A stretch of DNA of 42,988 nt from Chitinispirillum sp. (GTDB taxonomy: Bacteria; Fibrobacterota; Chitinivibrionia; Chitinivibrionales; Chitinispirillaceae), in contig SKJJ01000171.1 of assembly GCA_007115975.1 (NCBI GenBank), positions 1 through 42,988 on the forward strand, in the 5' to 3' direction. The notes beneath the pieces are model-generated. The model worked only from the letters and a program-made list of their open reading frames with translations. It was not told the DNA's origin and ran no database searches. Positions 33,076 to 40,901 of the stretch are shown piece by piece. Position 1 is the first letter of the stretch. Each line of letters starts with the position of its first letter. Position numbers and translations under genes: made by a program.

Positions 33076-34218
33076 TTAGCCTCTGAAAAGATAATAGGCA
33101 AGGGCTATCATTACAGAAGCTATTATAAATTTTACCGCCACCATGTTTTTCTGTGTTCTTTTTGCAAGACTGTTCCAGGTCATTCCTTTATAGGCTGCAA
33201 TCATCACGATCTGCAAAGGTACAATAAAGAGGAAATTGTAGTACAGGAGGTAGAAGAATACCTGTATCCTGTGAGTTCCACGGTTCTGCATCACGGTAAG
33301 GACAGGAAGGTAGGTCTGAAATGTACACATGGTTTCAAAAAGGGTAACCAGAAATCCCGTGATAGCAGCACTGATGATAAGGTTTTTTCCCGTAAGTTTG
33401 GTTTTAATAATATCGTGAATTTTCATCTTGACAGTATCTGATAGCTGCAGTTTGATATCTTTGATGTTTTTGGTTTTGTGGAATACTATGCCGTCTCTTA
33501 TTGAGAGTACAGCTACAAATGTACAAAGCAGAATTGCTGCCCATTTTATCAGACTTGAAACGATATGGATCTCTTCGAGGCCTCTTAGTGCGTTAAATGT
33601 TCCAAAACCTATGGCGAAATAGGTCAGAAAAACCGCCAATATGTAGGTCTGACCAACAATCAGGGTCTGCTTGAATTTTAGTTTTTGAGTTGTAAGAAAC
33701 GAGATAAGGAAAATCATGGTTGCAATGGCGCAGGGATTAATTCCATCGGCCAAACCGGTGAGGGTTAAAAACCAGAAGTTTATGTTTCTGAATTGATCTT
33801 CAATATGGTCAACATCAGATTCCGTCAAAACCACTTCATCAACAGCCTGATCCATCTTCTCAAGGATGACCGTTTTACCGTTTTTCATGATATTGTTATA
33901 GCCGAGTAAAAAAGTGTCGGCTACAAAAAGACTGATTGCATCCCCCATAGTGCTGTAATGGTCCTGAAATCGAAACAACGTGTTTAGGTTCTTTTCTACC
34001 AGGATATCGTAATCTTTAACTACCAGTGATTCATACTTTTCATCAAGTGGTCTTAAAAGATTGGTTTTTATCGCATTGCACTCACTACAGGTTGATGCTC
34101 CGAAAAAATGGACCGTTAACTTTTTTGAAGATTCTTCAGAATGAGCTGTTGTGAATAACAAAAACAGCAAAAACAGTAGAGCTGTTATTTTTTTTAGGGA
34201 AAAGGGAGCTTTTTTCAT
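33076..34218 (-). CDS. thioredoxin-like domain fused to CcdA/DsbD-type membrane electron carrier
   Basis: This 380-residue protein has a signal sequence (about 1-27), then a periplasmic thioredoxin/glutaredoxin-like domain with ASTCSECNAIK (Cys44 and Cys47). A membrane domain with about six helices follows. That domain has the CcdA/DsbD signature GLADGINPCAIATMIFLISFL (Cys163) and a second helix Cys in FETMCTFQTYLP (Cys298). In DsbD-type proteins the membrane Cys pair passes electrons from cytoplasmic thioredoxin to the periplasm, and the fused domain is the natural acceptor. It lies 10 bases after the ArsG-like gene, within the arsenic operon, where it could power reduction of ArsF-like or lipoprotein thioredoxin partners. 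Confidence 0.8.
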   Translation of the reverse strand: MKKAPFSLKKITALLFLLFLLFTTAHSEESSKKLTVHFFGASTCSECNAIKTNLLRPLDEKYESLVVKDYDILVEKNLNTLFRFQDHYSTMGDAISLFVADTFLLGYNNIMKNGKTVILEKMDQAVDEVVLTESDVDHIEDQFRNINFWFLTLTGLADGINPCAIATMIFLISFLTTQKLKFKQTLIVGQTYILAVFLTYFAIGFGTFNALRGLEEIHIVSSLIKWAAILLCTFVAVLSIRDGIVFHKTKNIKDIKLQLSDTVKMKIHDIIKTKLTGKNLIISAAITGFLVTLFETMCTFQTYLPVLTVMQNRGTHRIQVFFYLLYYNFLFIVPLQIVMIAAYKGMTWNSLAKRTQKNMVAVKFIIASVMIALAYYLFRG

Positions 34219-34228
34219 TTTCAGAGCC

Positions 34229-34918
34229 TCAGATTAGCTTAAAGGTATGTGACAACGTCAGATAAATCCCAACACCTACAAACACCCCTGCTGTGACACG
34301 CCGTACCCAGAGTTCTATTGCGCTGAGTTTGTTAAATAATGAGCCCATCGATTTAAGGCTCACGGTCATTACAATTGAGAAAACCAATACAGGGATTGCT
34401 GTGCCGATGCCATAAAGAGCGGGCATTATGATTCTTGAGCCGTGATTGACAGAGATAGGTATCAGGGTACCAAAAAACAGTGCCGCAGAGATAGGGCAGA
34501 AGGTAAGGGCAAAAAGTGCCCCCAGGAAAAGGGCTCCAAACAGTCCGCTTTTTTCTATGCGCGTCTGAAGTGATTTAGATACACCGCCTCCGCTCTTGTT
34601 AAAAGAGATTACATCAAAGAGTATAAGTGCAGCCAATAGCAGTACCGGGCCAAGTATCATGTTCATGTTTCGCTGCAAAAACATTGAGACAACTGGAATC
34701 GAAAGGAGACTTGTGGTAACAAGGGCACCAATAGCTATGTATGCCAGTGTCCGCCCTGCAGTATAAAGCAGTCCTGCCCAGAGTACCGCTTTGGGTCGGT
34801 CAGTTCTGTTTGCCACAAAAGATATAGCTGCGATATTGGTTGCAAGCGGGCAGGGGGAAATTGAAGTCAGAATACCAAGCCAAAGTGCCATGCCGATATC
34901 GAAAATATAGCCTTCCAT
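34229..34918 (-). CDS. arsG: ArsG-like CcdA/DsbD-superfamily membrane protein (putative aromatic arsenical efflux)
   Basis: This 229-residue membrane protein has about six helices. It belongs to the LysE/CcdA/DsbD superfamily: TSISPCPLATNIAAISF (Cys23) and LTFCPISAALFFG (Cys141) place one Cys in each inverted half. The N-terminus MEGYIFDIGMALWLGILTSI resembles the ArsG family. ArsG is described as the efflux permease for aromatic aminoarsenicals in the arsEFG system. An electron-transfer role like CcdA is the alternative. It starts 4 bases after the ArsF-like gene, so the two are probably co-translated. Assignment rests on family resemblance and order. Confidence 0.75.
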   Translation of the reverse strand: MEGYIFDIGMALWLGILTSISPCPLATNIAAISFVANRTDRPKAVLWAGLLYTAGRTLAYIAIGALVTTSLLSIPVVSMFLQRNMNMILGPVLLLAALILFDVISFNKSGGGVSKSLQTRIEKSGLFGALFLGALFALTFCPISAALFFGTLIPISVNHGSRIIMPALYGIGTAIPVLVFSIVMTVSLKSMGSLFNKLSAIELWVRRVTAGVFVGVGIYLTLSHTFKLI

Positions 34919-34922
34919 TCAG

Positions 34923-35561
34923 TTAACCTTTCAGAAATTTATTGATACTGTCTTTGATATACTGTTGAAACTGATCCCTGTTGCGTAAAAGAGGCCAGAT
35001 CTGATCGAGGTTTTCCCACTCTTTCTCTTCACCGTTTTCACTGTTGGACACTACAACCGATTGGGAAACCAGACCATAGTGTTCTACCAGATGTCTGTTC
35101 TCTGGATGCTCCACATTGATTGTCTTGAAACTGAGACGACCATTATCAACCTGATCTTTGAACTCTTCCTTGACAACACTCTCAGCGTAGTGCTGTATGT
35201 ATCCACACGGTCCGCATCGCCTGGAGGTATGAAGGTAGTAGACAGTAGTTTTTGTTTTGGATTCTTTTTTTGCCTGCCCGGCGGTATGTGTTTCTGTATC
35301 AACTTTTTTATCCGGAACCGGGGCTGGCGGGGGAGTGAGATCATCTGTTTCAGTCTCTTGAGATTCACTATCTTCAGTTATGATTTCTGTTTCAGGTTCA
35401 GGGGACTCTTCAGATGGGGGATCGGTTGTGATCTCTGAAGACTGTGATACATGAGATGTTTCAGTCACTTTTTGGCATGAAGTCAGAAAAAAAGAGGAAA
35501 AGATGATCGTGATCAGCACTATAAAAGATATTGTGCCGGAGTTGGTTTTTCTTTCATCCAT
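34923..35561 (-). CDS. arsF: ArsF-like lipoprotein with thioredoxin-type CGPC domain
   Basis: This 212-residue protein has a lipobox FLTSC (Cys29), so it is probably outer- or inner-membrane anchored. A long acidic Glu/Thr/Pro-rich linker (about 31-100) serves as a spacer. The C-terminal domain begins TTVYYLHTSRRCGPCGYI (Cys116 and Cys119) and resembles the ArsF family. ArsF is named as a subunit of the nitrophenyl-arsenical nitroreductase of arsEFG. The motif is thioredoxin-like rather than flavin-binding, so the chemistry may be thiol-based. It lies 79 bases after the ArsE-like gene and 4 bases before arsG. Confidence 0.74.
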   Translation of the reverse strand: MDERKTNSGTISFIVLITIIFSSFFLTSCQKVTETSHVSQSSEITTDPPSEESPEPETEIITEDSESQETETDDLTPPPAPVPDKKVDTETHTAGQAKKESKTKTTVYYLHTSRRCGPCGYIQHYAESVVKEEFKDQVDNGRLSFKTINVEHPENRHLVEHYGLVSQSVVVSNSENGEEKEWENLDQIWPLLRNRDQFQQYIKDSINKFLKG

Positions 35562-35640
35562 AGTACCTTCTTATCTAAAAATGTAAATGGAAAACTATAA
35601 CATGCTTTGCTGTTTTTACAAATCATCGGTTATGCGTATT

Positions 35641-35874
35641 TCAGGATATCATCTTCTCGATCTCTTCAATGCTCGGAAGTTTTCCGGTACATTTTACATC
35701 ACCATCAACAGCAAGAGCTGGAGTCATCATTACACCAAACCCCATGATCTCATTAATGTCGGTTACTTTGATTAGCTCATACTCAATGCCACTGTTTTTA
35801 GCAGCTGTATCAGCCAGTTCTGCAAGCTTTTTGCATTTTGGACAACCAGTCCCAAGCACCTGTATTTTTTTCAT
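35641..35874 (-). CDS. small redox-active disulfide protein (thioredoxin_3 family; ArsE-like by position)
   Basis: This 77-residue cytoplasmic thioredoxin-fold protein of the TM0996/MTH895 type has VLGTGCPKCKKLAEL (Cys11 and Cys14), the cis-proline segment MMTPALAVDG, and a closing GKLPSIEEIEKMI. There is an extra Cys in VKCTGK. AAAGGAG lies 7 bases before the ATG. It could hand cytoplasmic electrons to the CcdA-like membrane proteins of the operon. It occupies the place ArsE would take before ArsF and ArsG, but identity with ArsE is inferred from order only. Confidence 0.82.
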   Translation of the reverse strand: MKKIQVLGTGCPKCKKLAELADTAAKNSGIEYELIKVTDINEIMGFGVMMTPALAVDGDVKCTGKLPSIEEIEKMIS

Positions 35875-35907
35875 TTTTTTACTCCTTTTACTTTTTTTAA
35901 AAGTAGA

Positions 35908-37227
35908 TTATCCAAACAGATTTCCGTAGATCATTCCTGAAGTCATAGCCATAATAATTACTAATATAATGAATGTAACAGTTTTTTTCAGACCCATTAC
36001 GCCGTAGAGTACAAGCATGCTTGGTAAAGAGAGTGCCGGACCGGCCAGAAGCAGTGCAAGTGCAGGGCCGTTACCCATGCCATTACCGATGAGTCCCTGA
36101 AGAATCGGCACTTCAGTGAGCGTTGCAAAATACATGAACGCTCCGGCAATGGAGGCAAAGAAATTAGCTCGTAAAGAGTTACCACCAACAGCCGCTGAAA
36201 CCCACTCCGATGGGATGATACCTTCATTGCCGACTCTTCCAAGAAGAAAACCGGCTACAAATACGCCAAACAGAAGAAGCGGCAGGATCTGTTTTGCAAA
36301 CCCCCAGGAGGTGTAGAACCATTCACTGATTTCTCCCTTATCGGTACTTGTTACCGCAGAAAAGCCGATCGATGCTGCAGCAAAAGCTGCTACTGGCTGA
36401 AATTCTGCTGAGATAAATCCCGGAGCAAAAAAAGAAACCAAAGCAGCAGGGACAGCTGCTGCAATGAGTTTCCACCAGGCCATTTTAAACCATACGGTAA
36501 GAATGATTCCAAAAATGACACCAAAAACTGATGTCACAATCCATTTGTAACTGTGTAGCAGGTGCCAGACACCACTATCCTGCATCGGCTTACCCCAATT
36601 AGCAAATACCAGTATTGCAACCATTACAAAAAAGTAAGCAGCGGTCTTCCATAATGGTCGGGTCGTTTCTGGCTGGGGCATATTAACCTGATTGGCCACT
36701 TTTGCTGCTTCCTCTTTGCGGTAGATCAGATGCATCAGTAATCCTATGATTATGCTGAAAAAGACAGCTCCAATTGCTCTGGCGATGCCCATCTGGGGAC
36801 CGAGTATCCGTGCAGTGAGCACAATGGCAAGAACGTTTATCGCCGGACCTGCATAAAGAAATGCTGTTGCGGCACCAACCCCTGCTCCCATTTTGTAGAT
36901 TCCGGCAAAGAGCGGCAAAATCGTGCATGAACAGACAGCCAAAACAGTCCCCGAAACAGAAGCAACTCCATAGGCAAGAAATTTGTTTGCCCCTGCTCCA
37001 AGGTACTTCATCACTGATGCCTGGCTTATAAAGACACCAATTGCTCCTGCTATAAAGAATGCCGGAATGAGGCACAGCAGAACATGCTCACGGGCATACC
37101 ACCTGACAAGAGCCAGAGATTCATAAATCGCGTTGTCAAAACGGGGAACGCCTATGGGCAGAAAAAACAGACCAAGAAATACTGTAACAATGATTAATAG
37201 TGGTTTAAACTCATTTTTCCAGTTCAT
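35908..37227 (-). CDS. ArsP/YraQ-family permease (DUF318)
   Basis: This 439-residue membrane protein has about ten or more helices in two homologous halves. The first half has the family signature VCSCTILPLFAGIYKMGAGVG (Cys99 and Cys101) and FLYAGPAINVLAI. The second half repeats it without the Cys pair (YFATLTEVPILQGLIGNGMG, LLLAGPALSLPSMLV). ArsP members export trivalent methyl- and aromatic arsenicals, using conserved cysteines. Other family members have unknown substrates, so the ars context carries the assignment. It lies 9 bases after arsR and 33 before the small thioredoxin-like gene. Confidence 0.8.
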   Translation of the reverse strand: MNWKNEFKPLLIIVTVFLGLFFLPIGVPRFDNAIYESLALVRWYAREHVLLCLIPAFFIAGAIGVFISQASVMKYLGAGANKFLAYGVASVSGTVLAVCSCTILPLFAGIYKMGAGVGAATAFLYAGPAINVLAIVLTARILGPQMGIARAIGAVFFSIIIGLLMHLIYRKEEAAKVANQVNMPQPETTRPLWKTAAYFFVMVAILVFANWGKPMQDSGVWHLLHSYKWIVTSVFGVIFGIILTVWFKMAWWKLIAAAVPAALVSFFAPGFISAEFQPVAAFAAASIGFSAVTSTDKGEISEWFYTSWGFAKQILPLLLFGVFVAGFLLGRVGNEGIIPSEWVSAAVGGNSLRANFFASIAGAFMYFATLTEVPILQGLIGNGMGNGPALALLLAGPALSLPSMLVLYGVMGLKKTVTFIILVIIMAMTSGMIYGNLFG

Positions 37228-37236
37228 ACCTGTCCT

Positions 37237-37593
37237 TTATTTTGTTGCAGGGGATTTTTCGGGTGAAGAAGTCGATTGCAGTTGTGCGATCTGTTCATTT
37301 ATTCTGTCATTGATGACCGATTCGATACATCCGATAAAATTCAGTATGCATGGGGCCTTAAGTGAGTAATAGACCTGAAGCCCTTTCTTTTGATCTGAAA
37401 CGATGCCTGCATTTTTGAGCACAGAGAGGTGTTTTGAAACAGTTGAGGTATCGGCATCGATCAACTCCTTTAACTCACACACACAATGGGTTTTTTGGGA
37501 GAGTTTCTCTATAATAAACAGACGTGTGGGGTGAGCCATGGCTTTAATGATGGCGGCTCTTGCTTCGTATTTGCTCATTGAATTGGACGGCAT
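37237..37593 (-). CDS. arsR: ArsR/SmtB-family repressor (operon 2)
   Basis: This 118-residue winged-helix protein begins YEARAAIIKAMAHPTRLFIIEKL. The recognition region has CVCELKEL (Cys37 and Cys39), equivalent to the ELCVC arsenite-binding loop, followed by the DNA-binding helix DTSTVSKHLSVLKNAGIV and the wing QVYYSLKA. It should repress its own operon and release on binding As(III) or an organoarsenical. It is the first gene of the eight-gene thiol/permease operon. A 7-bp palindrome overlapping the promoter lies 25 bases upstream. Confidence 0.9.
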   Translation of the reverse strand: MPSNSMSKYEARAAIIKAMAHPTRLFIIEKLSQKTHCVCELKELIDADTSTVSKHLSVLKNAGIVSDQKKGLQVYYSLKAPCILNFIGCIESVINDRINEQIAQLQSTSSPEKSPATK

Positions 37594-37617
37594 TTTTTCT
37601 CTCTGATTAAAGTTGGC

Positions 37618-37639
37618 TATTTGGAAATATAACCAAATA
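37618..37639. promoter_or_regulatory. ArsR-type operator palindrome
   Basis: TATTTGG (37618-37624) and CCAAATA (37633-37639) form a perfect 7-bp inverted repeat with an 8-base spacer. It covers the -10 box of the arsR promoter, so a bound repressor would block RNA polymerase. A ten-base copy of one side, ATAACCAAAT, recurs at 37701-37710 and could be an auxiliary half-site. Confidence 0.65.
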
Positions 37640-37654
37640 CTTTGGGTGATGCAA
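37626..37654 (-). promoter_or_regulatory. arsRp: sigma-70 promoter of the arsR-permease operon
   Basis: On the minus strand, TTGCAT (37654-37649) and TATATT (37631-37626) are separated by exactly 17 bases. The -10 lies inside the operator palindrome. Transcription would start near 37618, about 25 bases before the arsR ATG. Confidence 0.62.
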
Positions 37655-37727
37655 ATTTTTTTAGGGGAGGGGATGGGGAATAATCAGGTTCGCCTATTTT
37701 ATAACCAAATGACAGTCTGGTCCCCGG

Positions 37728-37847
37728 TCCCCGAGTGCCAGCATTCCGATGCTGGCGTATCGAGGGGAGCGGTCCCTACCAGAGATCAGGATGCTTTAGT
37801 GTATCTAATCTCCCCTCGATACAGCAGGCGGACCTGCTACTCGGGGA
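37728..37847. repeat. perfect four-way-junction (cloverleaf) element
   Basis: Four uninterrupted stems meet with no unpaired base. P1 is TCCCCGAGT 37728-37736 with ACTCGGGGA 37839-37847. P2 is GCCAGCAT 37737-37744 with ATGCTGGC 37749-37756 (loop TCCG). P3 is 13 bp, 37757-37769 with 37810-37822, closing a 40-base loop. P4 is AGCAGG 37823-37828 with CCTGCT 37833-37838 (loop CGGA). The TCCG and CGGA loops are reverse complements, so they could kiss. All pairs are Watson-Crick. The element works equally as RNA or as extruded DNA. No coding or known RNA family was recognised. Confidence 0.8.
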
Positions 37848-37873
37848 GCTTTGCTATGTAACCTTTTTATAAG

Positions 37874-37903
37874 TGAAACAGCAGCTTGCTCACTACTGTT
37901 TCA
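37874..37903 (-). terminator. terminator-like hairpin after acr3
   Basis: TGAAACAG (37874-37881) and CTGTTTCA (37896-37903) form a perfect 8-bp stem, 5 bases past the acr3 stop on the minus strand. The following bases (CTTATAAAAAGG) lack a good T-run, so termination may be partial. Confidence 0.5.
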
Positions 37904-37907
37904 ATGT

Positions 37908-39029
37908 TTATCTCGGGCGACCCTGATTATTCTGCTTAACGACTTCTTCACCCTCAGTTTGAAGAGCCTGAGGTTCTGCCGCTCTTACAGGAAACCAGTG
38001 TGTGGTTTTGTTGGCAACTCTTACAAGAAACAGCATAACCGGCACCTCAACTAAAACCCCAACTATTGTGGCAAGTGCAGCAGGGGAAGCGGGGCCAAAA
38101 AGTGATATCGCCACCGCTACGGCAAGTTCAAAGAAGTTTGATGCTCCGATCAAACCGGCAGGAGCTGCCACGTTGTGATGGAGTCGTATTTTTCTAGCAA
38201 TAAAGTAGGCTATAAAGAAGATAAAGAAAGTCTGAATTGTCAGCGGCACAGCAATTAAAAGGATATGGAGCGGGTTGTTAATAATCACATCACCCTGAAA
38301 AGAAAAAATAAGGACCAGTGTGAGAAGTAACCCCCCGATAGTAACGTTATTGAATTTGGGGACAAATTTGGTTGTAAAGTACTCTTCGCCCTTTCTCTTG
38401 ATAACAGTTGATCTGGTTATAATTCCGGCAGAGAGAGGGATAACGACAAAGAGCGCCACCGATAGAAGAAGCGTGTTCCAGGGGATGGAGATTCCGCCGA
38501 TACCAAGCAGTATCCCAACAACAGGGGTGAATGCTACGAGCAGAATAAGGTTGTTTGTGGCAACCTGAACAACAGTGTAGGCTGGGTTTCCTTTAGTAAG
38601 GTGACTCCAGACAAAAACCATTGCCGTGCAGGGTGCAGCACCAAGCAGTATGGCACCCGCAAGATAACTGTTAGCCAGGTCTTCAGGTATGAATCTGCGG
38701 AAAACAACAAAAAAGAAAAACCATGCTATAGCGTACATTGAAAATGGTTTTATCAGCCAGTTCACAACCCATGTCAGATAGAGTCCTTTGGGGTTTTTTC
38801 CCACATTTTTAATACTGGAAAAATCCACCTTCATCATCATCGGATAGATCATAAGCCATATAAGGAAGGCAATGGGTATGGAAACATTTGCATACTCAAA
38901 CCGGGCTAAAAGAGCAGGTATCCCGGGAGTGTATACCCCTATCAAAACCCCGACAACCATACACAGTGCAACCCATAATGTCAGGTACTTTTCAAAAAAA
39001 CTTATCCCTGCAGCCTTTTTCTCTTCCAT
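37908..39029 (-). CDS. acr3: ACR3-family arsenite efflux transporter
   Basis: Acr3 expels As(III) using the proton-motive force. The 373-residue length and about ten helices fit. Diagnostic stretches are KYLTLWVALCMVVGVLIG at the N-terminus, MIYPMMMKVDFSSI, the conserved Cys in GAAPCTAMVFVWSHL (about residue 139), and ASNFFELAVAVAISLFG near the C-terminus. The last 30 or so residues are a charged tail. It is the last gene of the arsA-arsR-arsC-arsC-usp-acr3 operon, 66 bases after usp. Pairing of ArsA with Acr3 rather than ArsB is less common. Confidence 0.94.
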   Translation of the reverse strand: MEEKKAAGISFFEKYLTLWVALCMVVGVLIGVYTPGIPALLARFEYANVSIPIAFLIWLMIYPMMMKVDFSSIKNVGKNPKGLYLTWVVNWLIKPFSMYAIAWFFFFVVFRRFIPEDLANSYLAGAILLGAAPCTAMVFVWSHLTKGNPAYTVVQVATNNLILLVAFTPVVGILLGIGGISIPWNTLLLSVALFVVIPLSAGIITRSTVIKRKGEEYFTTKFVPKFNNVTIGGLLLTLVLIFSFQGDVIINNPLHILLIAVPLTIQTFFIFFIAYFIARKIRLHHNVAAPAGLIGASNFFELAVAVAISLFGPASPAALATIVGVLVEVPVMLFLVRVANKTTHWFPVRAAEPQALQTEGEEVVKQNNQGRPR

Positions 39030-39095
39030 AAGTCCAATTCCTTCTTGAATGATTGTTGAAAAAGTGATTTCAAATAAAAATTTTCGATAGTTGTG

Positions 39096-39968
39096 TTATA
39101 ACTCCCTTGAAGGGATCAGCAACACCGGAACATCAGAAGAACGGGCGACTTTGTGACTAACACTTCCCCAAAAAAGCTCACCCAGGAAGCCTCGGCCCTG
39201 ACTTGCCATAACCACAAAATCGATACATTTTTCTCTTGTAAAATGCAGTATCTCTGCAGCTGGAAAACCGTAGCGCAGATCGGTATCGATCTGAATGTTA
39301 CTTTTTTGCATTAAGACATTTTTCATGCTTTCCAATCGTCCCTTGTCTATTTCATTGAACTCTTCGAGACGATGCTCAAGACGTTTTTCAATGCGGGCTT
39401 TATCCTGAACGTGAAAAAGAGTAACATTCTGCATTGCAGGAGCAATGGTTTCCAGAAAAGTAAAGGCAGAATCGGCATTTGCCGAAAAGTCGGTAGGAAA
39501 CAGTACGTTTTTAGTAATCGTTGCCTCTGCTACCAGTTTGCACTTGTCACTTTCCTCTGCCTTGTGAACCGGAACCAGAAGTACAGGCTTTCGTGCATTG
39601 TGTATGATACCATAGGCTTCGCCTCCCAGAATTGCTTCACGGGTAATTGAATGTCCCTGAGAGCCAACGACAATAAGCGAATATTCCTCTTCAGAAGCTA
39701 AGCGATTAACCTCTTTTCTGGGGTGTCCCACAACATTTCTGGTTTCAACCGAAAGCCCTTCAGACTGCAGAATCTCCATCTGTCTGTTCAGGATTTTTTC
39801 GAGATGATCGGTGGAATAGGAGAGAGCTGTTGAAGCGGTCTCCTGGAGAGTGAGGCACTGCAAAAGAAGGATTTCCTGAGCACCATATAGTTTAAGTTGA
39901 GGTACAACTTTGAGAACTTCAAACGATGCGTCCGAGAGATCTGTAGCAACTATCACTCTGCCGAACAT
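39096..39968 (-). CDS. tandem-domain universal stress protein
   Basis: This 290-residue protein has two UspA domains (about 1-150 and 151-290). Each carries a nucleotide-binding G-2x-G-9x-G-type loop: VVGSQGHSITREAILGG in the first and VMASQGRGFLGELFWGSVSHKVA in the second. VIVATDLSD and VLFPTDFSA open the two halves. It lies 10 bases after arsC, within the arsenic operon, so it is probably co-induced with it. Usp genes do occur in ars clusters, but their role there is not defined. Cytoplasmic. Confidence 0.9.
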   Translation of the reverse strand: MFGRVIVATDLSDASFEVLKVVPQLKLYGAQEILLLQCLTLQETASTALSYSTDHLEKILNRQMEILQSEGLSVETRNVVGHPRKEVNRLASEEEYSLIVVGSQGHSITREAILGGEAYGIIHNARKPVLLVPVHKAEESDKCKLVAEATITKNVLFPTDFSANADSAFTFLETIAPAMQNVTLFHVQDKARIEKRLEHRLEEFNEIDKGRLESMKNVLMQKSNIQIDTDLRYGFPAAEILHFTREKCIDFVVMASQGRGFLGELFWGSVSHKVARSSDVPVLLIPSREL

Positions 39969-39977
39969 AATTCCTCC

Positions 39978-40406
39978 TCAATTCAGGTTATCTGGGAGTT
40001 TACTCACAAATTCCTTTATGTCATCACGAACACGCCTGTAATGGGAAAGTGCTTCTTCTTCACTTTTGGCATCCTTTGCAAGTCTGGGCGGATCATCAAA
40101 ACTGATATGAAATCGTTTCACTTTACCAGGAAAAACCGGGCAGGTTTCATTTGCATTGTCGCAGACAGTTACGACATAGTCAAAAGCGACATCGCTGAGT
40201 TCTTTCACATGTTTGGAATGCTGGCCTGTAATGTCAATTCCGGCTTCTGCCATGACCTTTACAGCGTTTTTGTTCATACCGTGAATCTCTACACCTGCAG
40301 AATAGGGTTCGATCAGGTCGCTTTTAAGGTAATGTGCCCATCCTTCGGCCATTTGTGAACGACAGGAGTTACCGGTGCAGAGAAAAAGAATTTTCAGTTT
40401 GCTCAT
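39978..40406 (-). CDS. arsC: arsenate reductase, thioredoxin-coupled (LMW-phosphatase type), copy 2
   Basis: This 142-residue protein reduces As(V) to As(III). The P-loop LFLCTGNSCRSQMAEG has the nucleophile Cys10 and Cys15, and the redox pair is Cys82 and Cys89 (VTVCDNANETCPVFPG). These are the positions known from the S. aureus enzyme, so it is the thioredoxin-dependent class. The acid Asp is in FDDPPRLA. Its ATG overlaps the stop of the preceding arsC (TAATG). Confidence 0.95.
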   Translation of the reverse strand: MSKLKILFLCTGNSCRSQMAEGWAHYLKSDLIEPYSAGVEIHGMNKNAVKVMAEAGIDITGQHSKHVKELSDVAFDYVVTVCDNANETCPVFPGKVKRFHISFDDPPRLAKDAKSEEEALSHYRRVRDDIKEFVSKLPDNLN

Positions 40407-40861
40407 TATAATGCATCCTTTTTATGGTTAGAGGTTTCTATCAGGCTATCAAGGGTGTCCACAATAACATCGTACATTAGATCTCTGACCCTTCTGTACA
40501 CCTTAAGCTTTTCATCATGAGAAGCATTGAATGTGCTTGAAGAAGGATCGTCAAATCCGAAATGCAGATTTGGTTCTGAGCCAGTGTATTTGGGACATTT
40601 TTCTTTTGCTCTATCACAAACGGTCATCACATAGTCAAAATTCTTTTCTTTAAAATCATTAACATGCTTTGAGTATTGATCAGATATGTCGATTCCGATT
40701 TCGGCTAACACTTCAACCGCTACGGGGTCAAGTTTCCCCGGTTCGATGCCAGCAGAAAAGATCTCCCAGACATCTCCCCTGAGATGACGAGTCAGCCCCT
40801 GTGCCATTTGGCTGCGGCAGGAGTTGGCTGTACAAAGAAATAACATCTTCAGTTTTTTCAT
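40406..40861 (-). CDS. arsC: arsenate reductase, thioredoxin-coupled, copy 1
   Basis: This 151-residue paralogue of the next gene has the same catalytic set: Cys10 and Cys15 in FLCTANSCRSQMAQG, and Cys82 and Cys89 in VTVCDRAKEKCPKYTG. The phosphatase-type acid loop is FDDPSS. The two copies are clearly diverged, so the duplication is not recent. They may differ in redox partner or substrate (arsenate against an aryl arsenate), but this is speculation. It lies 40 bases after arsR. Confidence 0.94.
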   Translation of the reverse strand: MKKLKMLFLCTANSCRSQMAQGLTRHLRGDVWEIFSAGIEPGKLDPVAVEVLAEIGIDISDQYSKHVNDFKEKNFDYVMTVCDRAKEKCPKYTGSEPNLHFGFDDPSSSTFNASHDEKLKVYRRVRDLMYDVIVDTLDSLIETSNHKKDAL

Positions 40862-40901
40862 AGTATCACAAATTCATTTGTATTGTGTTAAATTGAAAAA
40901 A

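Larger units (their letters stand above)
37594..37907. other. 314-base intergenic region between the two ars operons
   Basis: This non-coding stretch is densely structured. From right to left it holds a terminator-like hairpin for acr3 (37874-37903), a perfect four-way-junction element (37728-37847), a partial operator copy (37701-37710) and the arsR promoter/operator (37618-37654). No credible gene is seen on either strand. Confidence 0.6.

Noticed and set aside
37613-38054. Plus-strand open frames across the ars intergenic region
   Set aside because: They run through the inverted-repeat element and antisense to acr3, with no coding character or ribosome site.
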